DNA of 6,861 nucleotides from assembly GCA_026982215.1 (NCBI GenBank), contig JALSHN010000009.1, positions 1 through 6,861 on the forward strand, in the 5' to 3' direction. Source of the stretch: Gammaproteobacteria bacterium. Its GTDB lineage: Bacteria > Pseudomonadota > Gammaproteobacteria > S012-40. Below are positions 1-4,740 of this stretch, piece by piece. A program made the position numbers and the translations under genes. Numbering within the stretch: the stretch's first letter is position 1; every line of letters starts with the position of its first letter. The notes under the pieces are model-generated. The model made no database searches, had not been told where the DNA came from, and saw only the letters and a list, made by a program, of their open reading frames with translations.

Positions 1-928
1 ACGTTTGTGCAAATGTGACCTGGTCACGGAAATGGTGGGCGAATTCCCCGAGCTCCAGGGCATCATGGGCCGTTACTACGCCCTCCACGACGGTGAGCCC
101 GCCGAGGTGGCCCAGGCCATCGACGATCACTACCGCCCACGCCAGGCCGGAGACGACACCGCGACCAGTCCCGCGGGCCAGACCCTCGCCATCGCCGACA
201 AGCTGGACACCTTGGCCGGCATCTTCGCCGTGGGGCTGATCCCCAAGGGCGACCGTGACCCCTACGCCCTGCGCCGCGCCGCCCTCGGGGCCCTGCGCAC
301 CTACATCGAACGGGCCCTGCGCGGTGATCTGCTGGCTCACCTGCGACTGGCCTGCGCCCAACTGGAGGGTGTGGTGCAGACCACGGACGACCTGCCCGAG
401 CGCCTCTACGACTTCATGATGGAACGGCTGCGGGCCTACTACCTGGAGCAGGGCGTACTCCCCGACACCTTTGAGGCGGTGCTGGCCCGCCGTCCCACGC
501 GCCCCTATGACTTCCACCGCCGCCTGGAGGCGGTGAGCGCCTTCCGTGAACTGCCCCAGGCCGAGGCCCTGGCGGCGGCCAACAAACGCATCGCCAACAT
601 CCTCCGCCAGGCGGAAGCGCGAGGGGAACGGCCCGGCGAGGTGGATCCCGCCGCCCTGGTGGAAGCCGAAGAAACCCGCCTCTACCATGCCCTCGGCGAA
701 CTGGAAGACGAGGTCCGCGCCCTCAGCGAATCCGGCGACTACACCGCCGCCCTCACCCGGCTGGCCGCCCTGCGTGAGCCGGTGGACCGCTTCTTCGACG
801 CGGTGATGGTGATGGCCGAGGATCCCCGTCTGCGGGCCAACCGCCTGGCGCTATTGAACCGCCTGCGGGCCTTGTTCCTGGCGGTGGCCGACGTCTCCCG
901 GCTGCAGGTGGAACGCCGGGGCGGCTGA
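1..928 (+). CDS. glyS: Glycine--tRNA ligase beta subunit, C-terminal part (5' truncated by window edge)
   Basis: The beta subunit of the heterotetrameric (alpha2beta2) glycyl-tRNA synthetase works with GlyQ in the cytoplasm to charge tRNA-Gly; in this family the beta subunit carries tRNA-binding domains. The first complete codon is at position 2, and the frame is open to the left edge, so the true start lies outside the window. About 308 C-terminal residues of a protein usually near 690 are present. Recognisable stretches, matched from memory to E. coli GlyS, are KCDLVTEMVGEFPELQGIMG near the beginning, LAIADKLDTLAGIFAVG, PKGDRDPYALRRAALG, VLARRPTRPYDF, ALAAANKRIANIL, and the C-terminal DALR-like anticodon-binding region ending in FFDAVMVM...LRALFLAVADVSRLQ. 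No frameshift or internal stop is seen. In many gammaproteobacteria glyQ lies directly upstream and gmhB/plsC follow nearby, which fits this layout. Identification is secure. Confidence 0.97.
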   Translation, partial: RLCKCDLVTEMVGEFPELQGIMGRYYALHDGEPAEVAQAIDDHYRPRQAGDDTATSPAGQTLAIADKLDTLAGIFAVGLIPKGDRDPYALRRAALGALRTYIERALRGDLLAHLRLACAQLEGVVQTTDDLPERLYDFMMERLRAYYLEQGVLPDTFEAVLARRPTRPYDFHRRLEAVSAFRELPQAEALAAANKRIANILRQAEARGERPGEVDPAALVEAEETRLYHALGELEDEVRALSESGDYTAALTRLAALREPVDRFFDAVMVMAEDPRLRANRLALLNRLRALFLAVADVSRLQVERRGG

Positions 929-992
929 GAACGTCTACACTTCCAACTATCGAGGGGTCCACCAAGAGGCCTCAACAAAGACCGTGGGGAGC

Positions 993-1013
993 CGACAACC
1001 TCAATGGTTGTCG
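993..1013 (+). promoter_or_regulatory. Perfect 8-bp hairpin in the leader of the propeller gene
   Basis: CGACAACC (993-1000) and GGTTGTCG (1006-1013) form a perfect 8-bp stem with loop TCAAT. It ends 12 nt before the putative Shine-Dalgarno of the next gene and 24 nt before its ATG. No T-run follows, so it does not look like an intrinsic terminator. It could be a leader RNA structure, part of a Rho-dependent 3' end of glyS, or a DNA operator (inverted repeat). No known riboswitch class was recognised in the 109-nt gap 929-1037, which also contains the 8-bp palindrome GAGGCCTC (966-973). No convincing sigma-70 promoter was seen in the gap. Confidence 0.4.
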
Positions 1014-1025
1014 CGATGACGAGAC

Positions 1026-1032
1026 GGGGTGA
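1026..1032 (+). promoter_or_regulatory. Ribosome binding site that sets the start of the propeller gene
   Basis: GGGGTGA resembles the 3' part of the consensus GGAGGTGA and lies 5 nt upstream of the ATG at 1038. An in-frame GTG at 1029 lies inside this motif and has no ribosome binding site of its own, so the ATG at 1038 is preferred. That start also gives a well-formed signal peptide. Confidence 0.6.
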
Positions 1033-1037
1033 AACCG

Positions 1038-2246
1038 ATGCAACGCACCATCCTGGGGCTGCTGGCCGCCATGTGGTTGTCATCCGCCGCCCAGGCGGCC
1101 TATTTTGCCTATGTCCCGGCCATCGATTCCGACGGCAATGCCGCCACTGAGGATCTGCTGGTGGTGGACGGGGTCTATGCCAGCCGGGTCACCCAGGTGG
1201 ACATCCCCGGCGGCACCACCAGCTACACCGTCTCCGAGGACGGAGAACGGGTCTTCCTGGCCAACGACGACGGCATCTCCATCCTCGACGCCACCCAAAA
1301 CCGCGTCGTCACCACTATCCCTGTGAGCGGCTCCCCCCAGGTGGGGCGGATCAAGGCCCAGCGTGTCGCCACCGATCGCGAACGGCTCTATCTTTCCACC
1401 GATGCCGGTCTGATTATCCTCGAAGGTGACCCGAGTAAACTGGATTACCAGCGCATTTCCCCCGTGGACGGGCTGGCCAACGCCGGTACCGGTCTGGCCC
1501 TGTCACCCGATGGCCAGCGGCTGCTGCTCAGTGGCGGCCAGGGCGTCGCCTGGGTGAACCCGCTCAATGGTGAACACGTTGCCAGCCTCGATGTGGGCGA
1601 GCGCGCAGGCCAGGTGTTGTTCCATCCGCAAGACGCCACTCGGGCCTATCTGCTGCTGCCCGAAAGTGCCCGCCTGGCCAGCCTAAGTCTCCAGGGCGAT
1701 ACCATCGAACTCCGCGATCATTTCGCTCTGAGCAGCACCGCCGACCCACGCAATCTGGTGGCCGCCCCCGACGGCACCCTCTACATCGCCGACCGCGGCA
1801 GCTTCACTCAGGGCGGCGCCTCCGGGGCGGTGTTGCGCATCGATCTCGACACCGAGGGCCTGCCACAGGCCATCGCGGTCATCGACGTCACAGGCAGCCT
1901 GGGGGAGCTGGGCTTCAACGGTGTACCGCCCCATTTCCCCCTCGATCTCGCTCTTTCTCCCGACGGCAGTCGCCTGTTCGTGATCCAAAGCGTGTGGGGG
2001 GTCCAGCAGGGAGGAGGGCTCTATCTCTCCATCTTCGAGAACGGCGGTGGCAGCTGGAACGAATTGGGGCGGGTCGCCGTCGGCGTCTCGCTCTATGCCG
2101 TGGGTGACTTAGTGGGACCGGAGTGCGCCGCGTGTCCCCGGGGTTATCAGCCGCGGGAACCCGAGTCCTACACCCGTCCGGCGGCCCTGTCTCCCTGGCT
2201 GCTGATCGCCTTCTTGCCCCTGGTGCGAAGGCGCCGCACTGGGTAA
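1038..2246 (+). CDS. Secreted YVTN/WD40-like beta-propeller protein of unknown function with a C-terminal anchor
   Basis: A 402-residue protein without a family name I can assign. Residues 1-20 form a signal peptide (MQRTILGLLAAMWLSSAAQA, likely cut after AQA), so the protein should leave the cytoplasm. The body shows repeated blade-like units typical of YVTN/WD40/lactonase-like propellers: SEDGERVFLANDDGISILD (66-84), RERLYLSTDAGLIILEG (114-130), LALSPDGQRLLLSGGQGVAWV (153-173), a unit around 191-219, APDGTLYIADRG (243-254), and LALSPDGSRLFVIQS (304-318). This suggests about six or seven blades. The tail has CAAC (363-366), a short hydrophobic segment (about 382-396), and four arginines (397-400) before the end. 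The gene sits between glyS and gmhB with gaps of 109 and 28 nt and hairpins in both. It may bind a ligand or partner in the envelope; enzymatic activity cannot be inferred. An alternative GTG start at 1029 would add three residues. Confidence 0.85.
   Translation: MQRTILGLLAAMWLSSAAQAAYFAYVPAIDSDGNAATEDLLVVDGVYASRVTQVDIPGGTTSYTVSEDGERVFLANDDGISILDATQNRVVTTIPVSGSPQVGRIKAQRVATDRERLYLSTDAGLIILEGDPSKLDYQRISPVDGLANAGTGLALSPDGQRLLLSGGQGVAWVNPLNGEHVASLDVGERAGQVLFHPQDATRAYLLLPESARLASLSLQGDTIELRDHFALSSTADPRNLVAAPDGTLYIADRGSFTQGGASGAVLRIDLDTEGLPQAIAVIDVTGSLGELGFNGVPPHFPLDLALSPDGSRLFVIQSVWGVQQGGGLYLSIFENGGGSWNELGRVAVGVSLYAVGDLVGPECAACPRGYQPREPESYTRPAALSPWLLIAFLPLVRRRRTG
2124..2243 (+). other. Region encoding CxxC plus a short membrane segment plus an arginine cluster (possible sorting signal)
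   Basis: The last 40 residues of the propeller protein contain its only two cysteines (C363 and C366, as CAAC), a polar proline/arginine-rich linker, a hydrophobic run of about 13-15 residues that includes SPWLLIAFLPLV, and RRRR followed by TG. This order of motif, hydrophobic helix and basic end resembles C-terminal protein-sorting tails (the GlyGly-CTERM or PEP-CTERM style). No Gly-Gly or PEP motif sits at the expected place, so the class is not assigned. A plain C-terminal membrane anchor, with the RRRR end left in the cytoplasm, is the simpler reading, although the helix is short. Confidence 0.5.
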
Positions 2247-2249
2247 GAT

Positions 2250-2272
2250 TCTCGGCCTTTGCAGGGCCGAGA
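2250..2272 (+). promoter_or_regulatory. Perfect 8-bp hairpin covering the gmhB ribosome binding site
   Basis: TCTCGGCC (2250-2257) pairs fully with GGCCGAGA (2265-2272) around a 7-nt loop. It starts 3 nt after the propeller stop codon and ends 2 nt before the gmhB ATG. The only Shine-Dalgarno-like bases for gmhB (AGGG, 2263-2266) lie at the loop and 3' arm. A ribosome finishing the propeller gene would cover the 5' arm, so translational coupling is plausible. There is no T-run, so it is not a standard intrinsic terminator. Confidence 0.5.
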
Positions 2273-2274
2273 CC

Positions 2275-2826
2275 ATGAAGAGAGACTGGATCATCCTCGA
2301 CCGCGACGGGGTCATCAACCAAGACTCCGACGCCTACATCAAATCCCTGGAAGAATGGCGGCCCTTACCCGGGTCCATCGAGGCCATGGCCCGCCTCTCC
2401 CGGGCCGGTTACCGCTTGGCGGTGATCACCAACCAATCGGGGCTGGCCCGCGGCTTGTTCGATCACGCCACCCTGGAGGCGATGCACCGTCGGCTGGCCG
2501 AGCTGCTCCAGGCCGAGGGCGGCCACATCGACGCCCTCTATTTCTGCCCCCACGGCCCCGACGATGCCTGTGACTGCCGTAAACCGAGACCGGGGATGTT
2601 CCTGCGCCTGGCCAAGGAGCATGACGTCGATCTCTCCCGAACCTGGGCCCTGGGCGACTCCCTGCGCGACCTCCAGGCCGCCGAGACCGCCGGTGCCCGT
2701 CCGGCCCTGGTGTTCACCGGCAAGGGGGCTCGTACCCTGGCCGCCCACCCCGAACTCCCCCGTCGTTTTCCGGTGTTCCCCGATCTCGCTGCCTTCGTCG
2801 ATCTGTTGCTGGAGAATCACGGATGA
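2275..2826 (+). CDS. gmhB: D-glycero-beta-D-manno-heptose-1,7-bisphosphate 7-phosphatase
   Basis: GmhB removes the C7 phosphate from D-glycero-beta-D-manno-heptose 1,7-bisphosphate, a cytoplasmic step toward ADP-heptose for the lipopolysaccharide inner core. The 183-residue protein is of normal length and shows the HAD-superfamily motifs: DRDGVIN with catalytic Asp9 and Asp11, TNQS at 52-55 (motif II), Lys103 in the CRKPRPGM stretch (motif III), and GDS at 127-129 (motif IV). The zinc-binding loop typical of GmhB is present as C91, H93, C99 and C101. The ATG at 2275 is the only good start, since the frame upstream offers no ATG, GTG or TTG after the propeller gene ends. The end overlaps plsC by ATGA, which suggests translational coupling. 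The related histidinol-phosphatase HisB-N also has this fold, but the lack of a HisB C-terminal domain and the plsC neighbour favour GmhB. Confidence 0.93.
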   Translation: MKRDWIILDRDGVINQDSDAYIKSLEEWRPLPGSIEAMARLSRAGYRLAVITNQSGLARGLFDHATLEAMHRRLAELLQAEGGHIDALYFCPHGPDDACDCRKPRPGMFLRLAKEHDVDLSRTWALGDSLRDLQAAETAGARPALVFTGKGARTLAAHPELPRRFPVFPDLAAFVDLLLENHG

Positions 2827-3560
2827 TCCTGCTGCGCTCGTTGCTGTTCAATCTCATCTATGCCACCAGCGCCGTGCTCTATTCCCTGCCCTCGGTGGCC
2901 AGCCTGGCGCTGCCCTTTCCCCAGCGCTACCGGGTGGTCTCCCAGTGGGCCCGTTTCAATCTCTGGTGCCTGAAATGGCTCTGCGGCCTGGATTTCCGGG
3001 TGGAGGGGCGGGAAAACCTCCCCCTGGAGCCGGCGGTGGCCTTCTGCAAACACCAATCGGCCTGGGAGACCCTGGCGTTGCAGAAGATTCTGCCCTTGCA
3101 GTGCTGGGTGTTGAAAAAGGAGTTGCTGTGGATCCCGTTCTTCGGCTGGGGGCTGGCGGTGCTGCGCCCCATCGCCATCGACCGCAAGGCGGGCAAGAAG
3201 GCCCTGCAACAATTGGTGGAGGAGGGTTGTGAGCGGCTGGAATCCGGTTGTTGGGTGGTGGTGTTCCCCGAGGGGACCCGTGTCCCCCCCGGGGTGAAGG
3301 GGGACTACAAGCCCGGCGCCGCCCATCTGGCGGTGAAGAGTGGCCGCCCGCTGGTCCCCATCGCCCACAATGCCGGCGAGTTCTGGCCCAAACGGGGGTT
3401 TCTCAAGCGCCCCGGCACCATCACCGTGGTGATCGGCCCCCCCATTCCCAGCGAGGGCAAACGCCCGGCGCAGATCCACCGTGAGGCGGCGCAGTGGGTG
3501 GAGGAAACCATGGAACGGATCACCGATCCCCGCTTTCGAGGTGGACCGGGTTCTTCCTGA
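2823..3560 (+). CDS. plsC: 1-acyl-sn-glycerol-3-phosphate acyltransferase (lysophosphatidic acid acyltransferase)
   Basis: PlsC-family enzymes transfer an acyl group to the sn-2 position of lysophosphatidate to make phosphatidic acid at the inner membrane. The 245-residue protein begins with a hydrophobic membrane-associated segment (about 1-32). Acyltransferase motif I reads HQSAWE (His77, Glu82), which is HX4E instead of the commoner HX4D. The later motifs are RPIAIDR (115-121), FPEGTR (148-153), and VPIAHNAG (178-185). The start overlaps the gmhB stop codon by ATGA, and GGAG at 2811-2814 lies 8 nt upstream as the ribosome binding site. It is the last gene of the + strand group, followed by a terminator. 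Exact acyl-donor or lyso-lipid preference cannot be read from sequence; a paralogue acting on another lyso-lipid is possible. Confidence 0.92.
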   Translation: MILLRSLLFNLIYATSAVLYSLPSVASLALPFPQRYRVVSQWARFNLWCLKWLCGLDFRVEGRENLPLEPAVAFCKHQSAWETLALQKILPLQCWVLKKELLWIPFFGWGLAVLRPIAIDRKAGKKALQQLVEEGCERLESGCWVVVFPEGTRVPPGVKGDYKPGAAHLAVKSGRPLVPIAHNAGEFWPKRGFLKRPGTITVVIGPPIPSEGKRPAQIHREAAQWVEETMERITDPRFRGGPGSS

Positions 3561-3580
3561 CACGCCCTGACCGCCAGACG

Positions 3581-3609
3581 AAAAAATCCCCGCCGAAGCG
3601 GGGATTTTT
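3581..3609. terminator. Bidirectional intrinsic terminator between convergent plsC and fbp
   Basis: TCCCCGC and GCGGGGA form a GC-rich stem extended by A/T pairs (AAAAATCCCCGC at 3582-3593 with GCGGGGATTTTT at 3598-3609). On the + strand the stem is followed by TTTTT, and on the - strand by TTTTTT, so it can stop both plsC and fbp transcripts. In the fbp direction the loop reads UUCG closed by C-G, a notably stable tetraloop; in the plsC direction the loop is CGAA. The stem starts 21 nt after the plsC stop, and fbp ends at 3633. Confidence 0.93.
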
Positions 3610-3632
3610 CGTTTGGGGAGAAGGGAAGGGGC

Positions 3633-4637
3633 TCAACCCTGGTGATAGCTCACCACCTTCTCCACCTCGTTCTTGGAGCCCAGGATCACCGGCACCCGCT
3701 GGTGCAGGGCGGTGGGCTGGATGTCCATGATGCGCTCGTAGCCGGTGGAGGCCAGGCCGCCGGCCTGCTCGACGATGAAGGCCACCGGGTTGCCTTCGTA
3801 CATCAACCGCAGGCGCCCACCCTTGGCCCGGGTACGTTCGTCGATGGGATACATGAAGATGCCGCCGCGGGTGAGGATGCGATACACCTCGGCCACCATG
3901 GAGGCCACCCAGCGCATGTTGTAGCGCTTGCCCAAGGGGCCTTCCTCGCCGGCCAGGCAGTCGTCGATGTACCGGCGCACCGGCTCTTCCCAGAAGCGGC
4001 GATTGGACATGTTGATGGCGAATTCGGCGGTGTCCTCGGGAATCTTCACCCCATCGCGCACCAATAGGAATTCGCCCATGGAACGGTCGAGGACGAACAC
4101 CGCCACCCCGTGGCCGGTGGTGAGCACGAAGGTAGTGGAGGGACCGTAGACCACCACCCCGGCGGCCAACTGCTGGTTCCCGGGTTGGAGGAAGTCCTGC
4201 TCGGTGGCCGGCTCGCTGCCGCGGGGATTCTTCACCACCGAGAAGATGGTGCCCACGGAGATGTTGACGTCGATGTTGGAGGAGCCGTCCAGGGGATCGA
4301 ACATGATCAGATAGGGGCCGCGGGGCTGGTCGGCGGGGATGGCCATGGGCTCGTCCTCTTCCTCGGAACCCATGCCAGAGAGCAGGCCGGTGGTCTTGAG
4401 GTGGTCGAACATCACCTCGTTGCTGATCACGTCCAACTTCTTCTGTTCCTCGCCCTGCACGTTCTCGCTGCCGGCGGCACCCAGGGCGCCCTCCAGGGCG
4501 GCACGGTCGATTTTGGCGGCGATCTGCTTGCAGGCCACGCCCACCTCACAGATCAGGTCGATCAGGCCGGTCTCGATTGCCTTGCCGGCCCGCTGTTGTC
4601 CTTGGAGATACTGTCTGAGGGTGATGACTTCGTTCAT
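3633..4637 (-). CDS. fbp: Class I fructose-1,6-bisphosphatase
   Basis: Fbp hydrolyses fructose 1,6-bisphosphate to fructose 6-phosphate plus phosphate, a Mg2+-dependent cytoplasmic step of gluconeogenesis and of the Calvin cycle. The 334-residue protein is close to the E. coli length (332). Visible class I features are GAAGSENVQGEEQKKLDV (53-70), the metal-binding SEEEDE (91-96), the active-site DPLDGSSN (114-121), DFLQPGNQQLAAG, NMSN (209-212), KGGRLRLMYEGNP (262-274), and EQAGG (280-284). The ATG at 4637 is preceded on the - strand by AGGAA (4650-4646) with an 8-nt spacer, a good ribosome binding site. The gene follows gyrB on the same strand, but an intrinsic terminator lies directly before its ribosome binding site. 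In the Pseudomonas-type order recalled for this locus fbp is absent, so it appears inserted or rearranged here. A role in CO2 fixation is possible but unproven. Confidence 0.96.
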   Translation of the reverse strand: MNEVITLRQYLQGQQRAGKAIETGLIDLICEVGVACKQIAAKIDRAALEGALGAAGSENVQGEEQKKLDVISNEVMFDHLKTTGLLSGMGSEEEDEPMAIPADQPRGPYLIMFDPLDGSSNIDVNISVGTIFSVVKNPRGSEPATEQDFLQPGNQQLAAGVVVYGPSTTFVLTTGHGVAVFVLDRSMGEFLLVRDGVKIPEDTAEFAINMSNRRFWEEPVRRYIDDCLAGEEGPLGKRYNMRWVASMVAEVYRILTRGGIFMYPIDERTRAKGGRLRLMYEGNPVAFIVEQAGGLASTGYERIMDIQPTALHQRVPVILGSKNEVEKVVSYHQG

Positions 4638-4652
4638 CGTTGTCGTTCCTCG

Positions 4653-4679
4653 AAAAAAACGCTCCCCAAACGGGGAGCG
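4653..4679 (-). terminator. Intrinsic terminator after gyrB, inside the fbp leader
   Basis: Read on the - strand, CGCTCCCC (4679-4672) and GGGGAGCG (4667-4660) form a perfect 8-bp stem with a GTTT loop, followed at once by seven T (4659-4653). This is a strong rho-independent terminator for gyrB, which stops 61 nt earlier. The T-run ends 2 nt before the fbp Shine-Dalgarno (AGGAA, 4650-4646). Any fbp transcript that begins at the promoter-like sequence further upstream must pass through it, so it may also act as an attenuator. On the + strand no T-run follows, so it works in one direction only. Confidence 0.88.
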
Positions 4680-4702
4680 AGTGGTGGATTTTGTGCGGCC
4701 GA

Positions 4703-4732
4703 ATTATGGCATGGGCCGGGAGAAGGGGGCAA
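4703..4732 (-). promoter_or_regulatory. Probable sigma-70 promoter for fbp with extended -10
   Basis: Read on the - strand, TTGCCC (4732-4727, four of six matches to TTGACA) and CATAAT (4708-4703, five of six matches to TATAAT) are separated by 18 nt. TGC directly precedes the -10 hexamer, giving an extended -10. The predicted transcription start is near 4696, about 59 nt upstream of the fbp ATG. The region lies wholly between the gyrB stop and fbp, in a GC-rich setting where such an AT-rich hexamer is uncommon. Confidence 0.6.
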
Positions 4733-4740
4733 TCGAGCCC

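Noticed and set aside
929..954. Possible ECF-type promoter (GAACGTC followed by TATCGA) or sigma-70 -10 (TACACT) after glyS
   Set aside because: The matches are partial, spacing is off or no -35 element is present, so it cannot be supported.
1029..1037. GTG at 1029 as start of the propeller protein
   Set aside because: It lies within the putative Shine-Dalgarno motif and has none of its own, while ATG at 1038 has good spacing.
929..1037. Known riboswitch (cyclic-di-GMP, glycine, SAM or guanidine classes) in the propeller leader
   Set aside because: The conserved core sequences of these classes, as remembered, are absent; only a simple hairpin is seen.
739..1083. Minus-strand open frame across the glyS-propeller gap
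   Set aside because: Its composition is that of a shadow frame (Arg/Pro/Ser-rich), and it overlaps glyS and the propeller start without its own signals.
2817..3563. Minus-strand open frame of 248 codons opposite plsC
   Set aside because: It mirrors plsC almost exactly, a usual effect of GC-rich codon third positions, and has no domain or ribosome binding site that I can see.
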